DNA of 64,000 nt. It comes from Dipteris shenzhenensis. Its lineage: Eukaryota > Polypodiophyta > Polypodiopsida > Gleicheniales. The notes beneath the pieces are model-generated. The model searched no databases and was not told the DNA's origin. It saw only the letters and a list, made by a program, of their open reading frames with translations. The stretch lies in assembly GCA_047967505.1 (NCBI GenBank), contig CM106539.1. One strand, given 5' to 3'. The position numbers and the translations under genes were made by a program. Shown here one piece after another: positions 1 to 8,542 of the stretch (positions are counted from its first letter, which is position 1; the number at the start of each line of letters is the position of its first letter).

Positions 1-1947
1 GTGAGAAGGTTTGGAGGGGGAGACGGGGTCGTCCTGCCCGTTCTTCAACACCTTCAGCAAAGGCGAGAGGCCTCTAGTGCCATGAACAAATGCTTTCTCG
101 AGCCAGCTCGAGATCTCTGAAGCAGTCATCCCGTAGAAGGTTTGGAGTTTCTGTTGGGACCAAGCTCTGACATCCTGGGGAAGAGGCCATGCCAGGGGGG
201 GTCTGAGGATCACGATCAATCGGAAACGTTTGGCAGCGCAACGCCACCGCAAGCGCACATCGCCCTCGGACCACTGAGTCTCGAGGAGCTGCCCACCGGA
301 CGGGCCTATCCAGGAGCAAATCTGGGCGTGTGTCTGCTCTCTGAGAGCCTCCCACACCGAGTCGTCTGTCCAGGTCTCGGTGCCATCGCTGAGGAACGTG
401 AAGGCGAAGCTAGGGCCATCCCTGGGAGCCAAGGCACCAATCCTCCCATCCGCCCCTTTGCGGAGCATGAAGATACTAATGTCGAGACAAGCCGGGAAGG
501 TCCCAAGGTCGGCCACATCCAGGTAGTCCCAGGGGCCAGATCTGTAAAAGTCTCGAGGGAGCTCTCTCTCCTGGAGCTGAGACCCAGCTGAGTCTGCCAC
601 TGAGGGGCTAGCGGGAAGGGAAACCTGCTCCACTGGTGGTACAGACACCGGGTGTCCTGCAAGCGGGGGAGGAGGGGGAGGAGGCTGCGGGATAGGCGAC
701 TCGGGCTCCACGGAGGCGACTGGCGGAGGAGGTGGAGGAGGTGGAGCGGAGGCTGCACTCGGCTGGGAAGGCGACGGTGCAGCTAACTCTGTAGGAGGGG
801 CGAGGGGAGCAGGGGGGGGAGGGGGATGGGGATGCATCTGGAACTGGGGCTGAGAGGGAGGGGGAGGGGGAGGGGACTGAGGAAAAGGAGGCGGGGGCTG
901 AAACTGCGGGGCGGGCGAAGGGGGGGGAAACTGGGGAAACCGGGGAGAAGGCGGGGGGGTGGGAGAGAGGAGGATCTGAGGCTGTGGAGGGCGGGCTGCC
1001 GTCGAAGAAGAGGCTCTCCCAGGTCCCTGGGGCATCTGCCTGTCAGGCCTGTGGAGTGCTGCTGCAGGAATGGTGACCTCTGCCTCCTTGCCTTTATCCG
1101 AAATCTTCTTATTCTTTCCTCTTTTCCTTCGAACCTCGGTCCAACCGCCCACTACCTCTGGCCCAGGCTCCGACTGCCTCGGCTCCTCCTGACGTGGCTG
1201 TCCGGGGGGGGGAGGTGGGGGCGGAGGGGGCGGGGGCGGGGAGGGTCGAGACGAGCTGGCAAAGCGTGGACAAGTAGCCGCCAAGTGCCCAAAGCCATGG
1301 CACCGCAGGCACTGACCTGGCTGTCCGGTGACTATCATGCTCTGGGTGATACTGCCGGCACCTGTAACGATCTCGATCACTGCAGGGAGAGTCGCAGGAT
1401 CCGCCACAGCCACACGGACTCGGGGAGCTCCTGCCGTGGTCACCGCGTCGGCAAAGGTGTCGTGCATAACCCAGCCAAAATGGGAGCCCAAGTCCCTGAC
1501 AATCGGCCGCAGCTCAGTAGCAAGCCCTGGAAAAACGAGTGTCACTGGGTGGCGAGGTATACGGAACCGAGTGTCGAAACCCGCTGCGCTGAAACCACGG
1601 TACCACGGGACTATCATGATGATCTTCCCATCCACCGATGTGGGGGAACCGGCAATCAGATTGCTCGCAGCTTTCTCACTGGAGAGTTTGAGCCAGAAGA
1701 TGCCCCTTCCCATAAGGGCCACCTCCTCGATATGGCCATCCTCTAGCAAGAGAGTGGACTGGAGCCAGTCCCTGATGGTAGACCTGGAGGGGGAGTGTCC
1801 AATGACTCTACCGTAAACAGAGGTACGAGCAAAGTCACTGGCTACCTCCTGAACACGAGATGATTGTTGCTCTGTCAGGATAACGCGGTAGGCATCTGGA
1901 GAGGGAGGGTCCGACTGGGCCTCCGGATCCGGGCTGGGGGCCGCCAT
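1..1947 (-). CDS. LINE ORF1-like zinc-knuckle protein (partial, runs off the left edge)
   Basis: One frame stays open for 649 codons from ATG at 1947-1945 to the window edge, so its C-terminus is missing. The first 200 or so residues resemble the DUF4283-type N-terminal region of plant LINE-1 ORF1 proteins, including a VPWYRGF-like stretch and a PVTLVFPGL strand region. A CX2CX4HX4C zinc knuckle follows at C213, C216, H221 and C226. Next come a poly-proline run (about 235-248), a basic RRKRGKNKK nuclear-signal-like stretch (273-281), proline-rich low complexity to about residue 449, and a non-repetitive region of about 200 residues rich in Trp and Arg. In plant LINEs such a protein binds the element RNA, and the endonuclease/reverse transcriptase ORF2 would lie further left. 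The start is uncertain because the frame remains open upstream into the GC-rich repeats. A host protein with the same domains is the alternative. Confidence 0.62.
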   Translation of the reverse strand, partial: MAAPSPDPEAQSDPPSPDAYRVILTEQQSSRVQEVASDFARTSVYGRVIGHSPSRSTIRDWLQSTLLLEDGHIEEVALMGRGIFWLKLSSEKAASNLIAGSPTSVDGKIIMIVPWYRGFSAAGFDTRFRIPRHPVTLVFPGLATELRPIVRDLGSHFGWVMHDTFADAVTTAGAPRVRVAVADPATLPAVIEIVTGAGSITQSMIVTGQPGQCLRCHGFGHLAATCPRFASSSRPSPPPPPPPPPPPPGQPRQEEPRQSEPGPEVVGGWTEVRRKRGKNKKISDKGKEAEVTIPAAALHRPDRQMPQGPGRASSSTAARPPQPQILLSPTPPPSPRFPQFPPPSPAPQFQPPPPFPQSPPPPPPSQPQFQMHPHPPPPPAPLAPPTELAAPSPSQPSAASAPPPPPPPPVASVEPESPIPQPPPPPPPLAGHPVSVPPVEQVSLPASPSVADSAGSQLQERELPRDFYRSGPWDYLDVADLGTFPACLDISIFMLRKGADGRIGALAPRDGPSFAFTFLSDGTETWTDDSVWEALREQTHAQICSWIGPSGGQLLETQWSEGDVRLRWRCAAKRFRLIVILRPPLAWPLPQDVRAWSQQKLQTFYGMTASEISSWLEKAFVHGTRGLSPLLKVLKNGQDDPVSPSKPSH

Positions 1948-2029
1948 ACCGCCAAGACTAACTGCAAGCTTCCGATGAAGAAAAACAGGCTGCCACCCAA
2001 GAAGAGATGAAGCGTCGGTGGAGCCTGGG

Positions 2030-2660
2030 GGTGAGGCGGCGAGGCGGGATGGAGCGGAGGGGGCGGCTGGAGCGGCGGCGAGGCGAGGATGGAGCGGAGG
2101 CGGGCGAGGCGAGGCGGGATGGAGCGGAGGCGGGCGAGGCGAGGCAAGGCGGGATGGAGCGGAGGGGGCGAGGCGAGGCGGGATGGAGCGGAGGCGGGCG
2201 AGGATGGAGCGGAGGCGGGCGAGGCGAGGCGGGATGGAGCGGAGGCGGGCGAGGCGAGGCGAGGCGGGCTGGAGCGGAGGCGGGCGAGGCGAGGCGGGAT
2301 GGAGCGGAGGGGGGGGCTGGAGCGGCGGCGAGGGGGGGGGGTTGGAGCGGGGGCGAGGGGCGGGTTGGAGCCAGGGGGCGGGATGGAGCGGAGGTAAGGG
2401 GCGGGGATGGAGCGAGGGGGCGGGATGGAGCGAGGGGCGGCTGGAGCGAGGGGCGGAGGTGAGGCGAGGGGCGGAGGTGAGGCGAGGGGCGGGATGGAGC
2501 GAGGGGCGGAGGTGAGGCGAGGGGTAGCGGGGTGCCGGCGGGGGGGGAGGAGAGGGGACGGGGGTCGAGGGCGGACGGGAGGGGTGGAGGTGGACGCGGC
2601 GAGGGGGGGGGAGCGAAGGGGAGGTAGGGGCTAACGGCGAGGGGGGGAGGGGAAGCTCGC
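2030..2660. repeat. GC-rich, G/A-biased tandem array
   Basis: Degenerate tandem units built from GGATGGAGCGG, GGCGGGCGAGGC and GAGGGGCGGAGG fill this stretch. The plus strand is almost entirely G, A and C with very little T. Unit length varies from about 20 to 35 bp, and the right half becomes pure GAGGGGCGG variants. The array begins just upstream of the ATG of the minus-strand zinc-knuckle ORF, so it occupies the 5' UTR position of that putative LINE. All frames across it are open only because of composition, and I see no gene in it. The G-runs could form quadruplexes. Confidence 0.8.
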
Positions 2661-2674
2661 AGGAGCTCTTAATT

Positions 2675-2941
2675 TCACCACTGGCAGCAAGAAGTTTCAC
2701 ATTTCCAACATGGTTCCTCCCGATCTAGGGTCTCTTCCAATTGTCCATCATCCTCTGGGCTCACGGCGCCCACTTGTTCATCTTCTTTTTGTTCCCTTGG
2801 GCTCACGGTGCCCACCTGTTCATCCCTTTGCTTCTGTTCCTTGCGGCCTTGTGCGCCGCTCCGCACTGGCATACTATGGCCTTTCTCGCCATTCTTCCCT
2901 GGCACATTCCGGCTCATCTCACCCGATCCCACTTGCTCCAC
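2675..2941 (-). pseudogene. Type A second ORF, N-terminal remnant
   Basis: This 88-codon frame matches the start of the 478-residue second ORF of the complete type A copy (15479 downward). It shares the basic start with KNGEKGHSM and the acidic repeat VSP(R/E)-E-DEQVG. After the break at 2702 it reads about nine unrelated residues before a stop. It is a truncated fragment without evidence of function. Confidence 0.7.
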
Positions 2942-3047
2942 TGTGGCTCATGTCACCTCTCTGCATCTGTTCATCACGGCCTGGCTTGCCGTTTTCACCC
3001 CGACTTCGATTACCCTTTCCATCACCAACTCTGCTTGAACACTATCT

Positions 3048-3701
3048 CTACATCACGGCTCTTTTTGAGCCCATGGTTCCACTTGAACCCACACTCGGTG
3101 TTTCTGCCACGGCTCGTCTTGAGCCCACGTTTCCATTCTGCGTCACCGTTCCTCTTGACCCTTCATTAGGTCTGCCCTGCCTTGGATCCACGGTTCCTCC
3201 TTGACCGTTCTTTTTCGTCTTCGCGGCTCCTCCTTGGCCGTTCACCTTTGTCTCTTGCACGGCTCCTCCTTGGCCGTTCCCCTTTGACTTCCCCACTACT
3301 CGTGGTTCAGTCCTTGACTGCCACCATCTCTGGCTCCGTCGCCATTCTTCCTCTTCTAGATCCGCATTCTCTAGCTCCATCGCCATTTCTGCTTCTGACT
3401 CTTCCCCTGAGTCCGTTTCTGAGTCACTTTTCAGTTCCACGGTCGGTCCAAATTCACCCTTGAGGTAAATATCATAGACAAGTCTGAAAACCACAAAGAA
3501 CTCATGGCGCCACTTCTCAGAGTCACCCTCCATATCGAAACGGTGGACTAGCCCTTGAAGGTAGCTCATGTCCTTCTTAATCAAGACCGTCACCCATTCT
3601 GGCACCTTCCTCATAATCTTAACCGCCGTTCGCACTACGCTCCCGTCTGCATTTTCCAATGGTAAACTCTGACCTGCTTTCATCATCATCCCCTTATCCA
3701 T
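3048..3701 (-). CDS. Type A gag-like ORF, longest copy
   Basis: A 217-residue frame lies just inside the primer binding site, the position of gag in LTR retrotransposons. Residues about 25-85 form a conserved block (VPEWV, KKDM.YL, RFD.EGD, KWRHEF.VVF) that matches the first ORF of the type B elements at about half the positions. An acidic Ser/Glu/Asp-rich stretch (about 88-115), an EEEE..RSQRWW motif and a Gly/Asn/Gln-rich basic tail with a repeated NGQGGA motif follow. I do not recognise a standard Retrotrans_gag domain, so 'gag-like' rests on position and conservation between families. The copies at 12839-17149 and 53816-58087 carry frameshifts near the start of the conserved block. Confidence 0.6.
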   Translation of the reverse strand: MDKGMMMKAGQSLPLENADGSVVRTAVKIMRKVPEWVTVLIKKDMSYLQGLVHRFDMEGDSEKWRHEFFVVFRLVYDIYLKGEFGPTVELKSDSETDSGEESEAEMAMELENADLEEEEWRRSQRWWQSRTEPRVVGKSKGNGQGGAVQETKVNGQGGAAKTKKNGQGGTVDPRQGRPNEGSRGTVTQNGNVGSRRAVAETPSVGSSGTMGSKRAVM

Positions 3702-3812
3702 GGCAACTTGACTTCAGACCTTTCCACAATGTTGCGCACCACTATGGTCCGTTCTGTCACCAAGCATCTCCCACCTCTGCGTTTCCCGTCTTCCGCGTCT
3801 TCCGTCCTCTAA

Positions 3813-3824
3813 GCTCTGATACCA
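3813..3824 (-). promoter_or_regulatory. Primer binding site, initiator tRNA-Met
   Basis: Read on the minus strand this is TGGTATCAGAGC, complementary to the 3' end of plant initiator tRNA-Met. It lies two bases inside the LTR end, the usual place where minus-strand DNA synthesis is primed. Confidence 0.92.
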
Positions 3825-3826
3825 AG

Positions 3827-4602
3827 TGTTACGGACCAATTCTTCAGGACTTAGATTTTTCTTCTATGCAGCGGATATTTCTTGACCCGGCCCGCTAACC
3901 TCAGGTGCACCTAGGACTCACTAGCCCCAGATACACCCGGAGCTATCCGCAGCTCGTTTGCATTCCGCGACACCTTTGCGTTTTCCAGCCAAAATGGGCC
4001 CTGGCACGTCCTGCACCTAGACGGTCGTTTCCAATCCCAACCACGACGCGTCCTCCCCTAGACCGCCATTCATGGATCCTCTGATCCCCATGCCCCTTTC
4101 ATGGGCCACTGCTCCCCAAACAATTCCGGCTCCCCGCTTGTATCCCGGTCTATCGGTGAAGACACACAGACCCACGGGTCTGCACAACACTTGACCTTCC
4201 TTGGCTAGCCTCCCCGATTCACAATTCACACAGAACACCCACTGCAGGATGTTCCACCTTTAGCCCAACTTGCTTAGAGAGTTACACAACGGTTCACAAA
4301 AATATTTACAATCGTATGAAAGGAATGGGCCGCTCATCGTTCCCCGCTCACATTCACGTGCACTCACGCCCTTCCCACATTTTGCTTTCCGGTGTGTGCC
4401 CACACAAGTGCACCACAAGATCACAACACGTAAAACGGCCCGAGATGTTACTTGCAAGAAAGTACTAGCAAGAGTGCCAAACGATGGCTTGATAATGCTA
4501 GACTGCAAGAAAGAGTATTTACAAGCAACTGAGCGAACAACCGCATCATTACGTTTTCCTGCTGGATGCAACCTCACATGCAGGGAGACAACCTTCCATA
4601 TA
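3827..4602 (-). repeat. Type A 5' LTR, copy 1
   Basis: In element orientation it starts TATATGGAAGG and ends GGTCCGTAACA, the same termini as both LTRs of the complete copy at 12839-17149. It abuts the primer binding site on one side and ACTAC (4603-4607) on the other. The 5' end lacks the usual TG. Confidence 0.9.
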
Positions 4603-4607
4603 ACTAC

Positions 4608-5278
4608 TATATGGAGGATAGTGCTCTCTCATGCTATGTTGATTTGGATGAGGAAAACGTCAACAGCCGTTTATGCTCCCTCTTGCTTGTAAATATATTC
4701 TGTTGCAATCAAGCGCGTTTTAGCGACCGTTTGGCACTCCATCTAGTACCGCTCTGCCAGTAACATCATCATGCCATCTTGTGAGTTGTGTCCTCATGGT
4801 GCACATTGAAGCGCACGCACAGGAAAGCAAAACGTGGGATGGGTTGAGGGCACGTGAAAGCGAGTGGGGAATGGTGAGGGCCATTTGCATTCTCCATACC
4901 ATTGTATAAACCGTGAACCGTTGGGTACCAAACCGGGACATTGGGATAGCCCGAAGGGGTCTAACGTGCCGACCCACGTAACGGCCGTTAACTGGAAAAG
5001 AAAGTGGGCTGAATACGGCGTTGCGCGGTGGACGTTCCTATGGGTCTTGGAGACCCGTGTGATTCTACAGACCAAGGTGTGTGAAGCCTAAGGGCTTGCC
5101 CAGTGGGGCGTGGTGCTAAGTGGGGAAAACGGTGGACGGCCTGGGCAGGGGTCGTGTTGGGATAAGCTACGCATAAGGGGATTGTGGTATCAAAAGAGAC
5201 ATTAAGGGAGGCTAGGACTCAAAAACGGGTCCGACGTAAGGTGCTCACAACCGGAGACTAAACGACCGGGCCCTTACA
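4608..5278 (+). repeat. Type B1 LTR tail (copy 1 of the nest)
   Basis: It runs from TATATGGAGG to CCCTTACA and lacks the 95-bp head found in full type B LTRs. ACTAC flanks it on both sides (4603-4607 and 5279-5283). It carries the B1 markers CATGCTATG near the start and GGACATTGGGATAGCCC in the middle. Taken alone it looks like a solo LTR. Comparison with 8543-17832 shows that it is the back part of the B1 3' LTR. Confidence 0.85.
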
Positions 5279-5283
5279 ACTAC

Positions 5284-5968
5284 TATATGGAGGATAGTGC
5301 TCTCTCATGCGAGGTTGATTTGGATGAGGAAAACGTCAGCGACTGTTTATGCTTCCTCTTGCTTGTATATACTTTCTGTTGCAATCAAGCACGTTATGGC
5401 GACCGTTTGGCACTCCATCTAGTACCGTCTTGCAAGTAATGTCATCATGCCATCTTGTGGGTTGTGACCTTGTGGTGCACATTGAAGCACACGCACGGGA
5501 AAGCAAAACGTGGGACGGGTTGAGGGCACATGAAAGTGAGTGGGGAATGGTGAGGGCCATGTGTGTTCTCCATACCATTGTATAAACCGTGAACCATTGG
5601 GTACCGAACCGGGACTCGAGGTGAGCCCGAAGGGGTCAAACGTGCCGACCCACGTAACGGCCGTTAACCAGGAAGAAAACATGGGCTGATTAGGACGTTG
5701 CACGGTGGACATTCCTGGGGGTCTTGGTAACCCGTGTGATTCTACAGACCGAAGATCGTGAAGCCTAAGGGCTTGCCTAGTGGGGCATGGTGCAGAGTGG
5801 GATAAACGGCGGACGGCTTGTGCCAGGGGTCGTGTTGGCCAAGCTGTGCATAAATAAAGGGGATTTGGTATCAAAACAGAGACGTTAAGGGAGGCTGGGA
5901 CTCGGCAATGGGTTCGACGTAAGGGTGCCATGACTTGAGACTAAGTCCGATACTACCGGGTCCTTACA
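5284..5968 (+). repeat. Type B2 5' LTR tail (copy 1 of the nest)
   Basis: It runs from TATATGGAGG to GTCCTTACA and is followed two bases later by a primer binding site, so it is the back part of a 5' LTR. B2 markers are CATGCGAGG and GGACTCGAGGTGAGCCC. The 95-bp head is absent here because the B1 LTR sits at its ACTAC site. Confidence 0.87.
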
Positions 5969-5970
5969 CT

Positions 5971-5982
5971 TGGTATCAGAGC
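5971..5982 (+). promoter_or_regulatory. Primer binding site, initiator tRNA-Met (B2, copy 1)
   Basis: TGGTATCAGAGC is an exact match to the plant initiator-Met primer site, two bases after the LTR end at 5968. Confidence 0.92.
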
Positions 5983-6029
5983 AAACCTCAAGGTATCGCG
6001 AGCCTTCGAGGCAGATCCTGAATCGACGT

Positions 6030-7125
6030 ATGGCGTCACGTGACGGGCAAAGTCAATCTTACGCACAAGGGAAGGAGGCAATACTATGGGTGATGAGGAG
6101 TGGGAAGCCGAAGATGGAAGCCGCAGTGGACATGATGAGGGCAGTTCCAGAGTGGGTGAACGACCTCTTGAGCAAGGATATGGGGTACTTGGAATGGCTA
6201 GTGTCCAGGTATGACACAGAGGGTGACACGGCCAGGTGGCGCCATAAATTCATGGTGGTATTCAAGTTGGTGATGGAACTCTGTGAAGAAGGAATTGGAG
6301 GATGACGCAGAGGAGTCTGGGAGCAAAACAGAGGATGAAACGGTGAGTGAGTCGGAGAGCGGCTCGAAAAGTGAAAGTGAAGATGAGGACTCGGAGGAGG
6401 AAGAACGGCGCAAGTGGAGTCAGGTATCATGGCAAGCCCAAAGTGAAAGGAGAACCGGATCCGAAATGGTGGCCAAAGAGACAAAAGGGATGACCAGTGG
6501 AAGTAGGGAAGCGGAACCGTGTCGTGGGAGTGTGAGATGCACTCCAAGGAAGACGATCGGAAAAAAGGTGACTTGGGATCCAACCGAGGTGATGGACATC
6601 ACAGAAGACGGGAGGCCCCAAGCGGGTAGCACAGAGTGTGCGAAGCCCCGAGTGAACGGCGCGGGAGCCGTGAGATGCCTGGGAAACAGCACAGAGGGTG
6701 CGAGGTGTGGAGGTAGTGACCCGAGAGGCATGTTGGTGAAAACAGGTGGTGCGAAACCCCGAGACGCTATAAGCGTGATGAAGACCCGAGGCACGAGAAG
6801 CGCGATAACGGTGACCAGAGGCACGAAAGGCGCAGTGAAGGAGACGAGAGGCACAAGAGGTGCGGGAGGCGCAAAAGAAAAGAAGAGGAGTGCCATTGTA
6901 GCAAAGTCAAATCAAATAAACGCTCAAGGTGAGGAGGTCGGGATAAGGCGCACGGAAGGTGCAAGCCGTTTGCATAAATTCCCCGGCCAAAATTTCCAAC
7001 CTGCCAAAAAGGTAACATCGGGACGTGATATTGGACCGGGCCAATGTTTCCAACCCACAAGCAACATCAAATTCGAAAGAGGCCCCCTTGGCTGGATTTG
7101 CCTTGGAAGCCCACGTGCGAGATGA
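6030..7125 (+). pseudogene. Type B2 gag-like ORF, frameshifted (copy 1)
   Basis: The frame starts at ATG 6030 (MASRDGQSQ). It has the conserved block VPEWV, SKDMGYL, RYDTEGD and FMVVFKLVMEL, then shifts frame at about 6277, where two bases present in other type B copies are missing. The new frame (6283-7125) continues with a Ser/Glu/Asp-rich acidic region, an EEEERRKWSQ..WQAQ motif, then a basic Gly/Ala/Arg-rich region with degenerate repeats. The last 50 or so codons (after about 6965) read into an inverted module and are not native. The same two-base loss occurs at 18840 and 59777, showing common descent. A nucleocapsid-like role is inferred only from position and charge. Confidence 0.65.
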
Positions 7126-7770
7126 ACAAGCCAAGCATCACCTAGCCAAAATGTCCACCCCGCTTCCAACATGATATCAAGGGACGACGCTATGCTGGGC
7201 CAATCTTTCCACCCCACACACAGCATCAACCGACCACTTGCCACCTGTCCAAGTGAAGCAACTTGCTCTTCCGGCCAGAACTTCCAACCTGCCCATAGTA
7301 AAACATGCCCCAATGGCTTGATCTTTCTTTCAACACCTGTCATCTCCATTGGCTTAGGCAATAAGCCCAAGTAACAAGGAGGAAAAGAATCCGAGCCAAT
7401 ACTTAGACTCGTTTTTGACTCTTCCAGTCGGATCATTACGTTAACGCACTGCTTCCATTCTTTCCATGCGTCTTGCCACGTTGACTTTGAATATTTGTGC
7501 ATGACCCACGAGAGAATTTTGCGTTTTTGGAGAGTTTGATTTGGGCGCTTCGTCGTTTTCTTCACCCTTCGCGCCACTTCTCTTCCTGACCCGCTTCTTC
7601 TCATCCTTACCCGTTTTGCACAAGTCCTTCCACCTCGTCGCGGCTTCTTCTCATCACGTTCCTCTCTTGAACACCGCACTTCCTTGCACCTTGGACCTTC
7701 CGCCCTGTATCTTCTTTGCGCTCCACAACCTAGACCCGTTCTCCTCTTCGTTTCTTCATCTTGGTCCTTC
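6965..7770 (-). mobile_element. Inverted type B 3' module with GWKxWPG repeats (copy 1)
   Basis: This stretch is the reverse complement of the region around 11500-12200 in the B1 element, so the B2 gag-like ORF runs head-on into an inverted piece of a relative. On the minus strand one frame is open for 282 codons (7772-6924). It has a Lys/Arg/Glu-rich start, the block KILSWVMHKY.KS.WQDAWKEWKQC, then five GWK(F/D/H)WPG-like motifs. The plus strand here reads mostly in the complementary phase and is a shadow. The junction at about 6965 is shared with 19513 and 60450. The right end at 7770 is unique to this copy. Confidence 0.7.
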
Positions 7771-8059
7771 AATACATAACGCCTTCCATGTTCAACTCTT
7801 AAGGCATTTCTACTCTAATAACACATATGGTAGGAAAGTCCCCCCTTCCGTCTCCCAAGTTGTAAGCCCGCCATATGAGCCGGAGGCAATTTTAAAAGGG
7901 AGAATGTTAAGGGGTAGCGTAGAATTCTATGTAAAGTTCAATGGTCGTCCTATCTCCGAATGTAAATGGCTCCCCGAAGCCTGGATGATAGACAACTATC
8001 GTGATATGGTCTTGAAATATTATGCATACGCTTGGAGAGGGCTTCAAGCTCTTTTGTAA
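7771..8059 (+). pseudogene. Ty3/gypsy integrase tail (GPY/F end) with chromodomain
   Basis: Starting at a sharp junction, the plus frame reads IHNAFHVQLLRHF, the conserved IH.vFHVS.Lk. motif at the end of Ty3/gypsy integrases. About 60 residues of chromodomain character follow: PPYEPEAILKGR, then FYVKFNGRP and CKWLPEAW, matching the PE.IL..R, .YLVKW.G and W.p...l pattern. The stop (TAA at 8057-8059) lies ten bases before the LTR, as expected for the end of pol in a chromovirus. Chromodomains of this group help target integration to chromatin. The aromatic cage appears only partly conserved. The rest of pol is absent, so this is a remnant. It is the only pol evidence for the A/B family's origin. 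Confidence 0.72.
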
Positions 8060-8060
8060 C

Positions 8061-8069
8061 CCGCGAGAG
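8061..8069 (+). promoter_or_regulatory. Polypurine-tract-like site before the type C LTR
   Basis: CCGCGAGAG immediately precedes a TATATGGAAGG LTR start. It corresponds to CCCGGGAGAG before the B1 3' LTR at 12744 and to the tract before the type A 3' LTR. Confidence 0.6.
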
Positions 8070-8442
8070 TATATGGAAGGTCAAGCTCTCAAGGTGCTTG
8101 AGACCCCTCTTGGCATGTATGCATTTTCTCTCATGAATAAACGTTCTAAGACCGTTCTTGTGCAAATATTTTCTATATCTCAATTCTTGATGCTCCTTTG
8201 AATGTTGGCACAATCACGCACCTTGAAACGTGGAAACGTAAGGGTGACTCACGGAAGGCAAGGGGGTGGGATGAGGACGGCACTGCGTGGGCACGGACTA
8301 CACGCACCGCACTTGCACGGAGGGCCCATTGTGAGGTAAAAAATGTTCCCCTGTCAGGTTCGTTCGACATTTCTGGCCCCGTTTTGGAAAACCATAGCAG
8401 AACTGGCATTATTTGGCTAAGTGTTGGAAGCAGGACCTTACA
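8070..8442 (+). repeat. Short LTR of a third type (type C)
   Basis: This 373-bp sequence starts TATATGGAAGGTC right after a purine tract and ends GGACCTTACA. It shares both termini with type A and B LTRs but little in between, and it is about half their length. It is probably the 3' LTR belonging with the chromodomain fragment. No matching 5' LTR is present in the window. TTTAT (8443-8447) follows. Confidence 0.6.
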
Positions 8443-8447
8443 TTTAT

Positions 8448-8542
8448 TATAAGGAAGTCAATGTTAGGGTTGACCTACCGTGAGTGTTCGGAGCGTTTTT
8501 TGGGCAAAGGAGGCGCCGCGGTGCCTAGCGGCTAGCCACTAC
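8448..8542 (+). repeat. Type B2 5' LTR head (95 bp)
   Basis: It runs from TATAAGGAAGTCAA to GGCTAGCC-ACTAC. It is the first 95 bp of a type B LTR whose remainder lies at 17838-18522, the two halves being separated by the B1 element inserted at ACTAC. It contains the inverted repeat GTCAAT/ATTGAC-like arms around TTAGGG and the palindrome-rich GGCGCCGCGG stretch. Confidence 0.78.

Larger units (their letters stand above)
2702..4602 (-). mobile_element. Type A LTR retroelement, copy 1 (3' part missing)
   Basis: Homology to the complete type A copy at 12839-17149 starts abruptly at 2702 (equivalent to 15249) and runs through the gag-like ORF and primer site to the 5' LTR end at 4602. In element orientation everything after the start of the second ORF, including the 3' LTR, is lost. 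The 40 or so bases 2661-2701 between this break and the GC-rich array have no recognised identity. The right end is followed by ACTAC and then the tail of a type B LTR, exactly as in the other two copies. Confidence 0.85.

Noticed and set aside
826-1816. Plus-strand frames of 306 and 162 codons at the left edge
   Set aside because: They lie opposite the minus-strand zinc-knuckle frame, which has coherent domains. The plus frames are composition-driven shadows.
2007-2634. Arg/Gly/Glu-rich frames over the GC-rich array
   Set aside because: All three plus frames are open because the repeat lacks T. No start, domain or non-repetitive sequence supports coding.
4603-5283. Solo type B LTR with ACTAC duplications
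   Set aside because: It looks like a solo LTR in isolation, but the 8543-17832 copy shows that it is the back half of an LTR split by a type A insertion.
5279-5295. ACTAC as part of the LTR start
   Set aside because: Purine tracts abut TATA directly at 8070, 12744 and 13612, so LTRs begin at TATA and ACTAC is target sequence.
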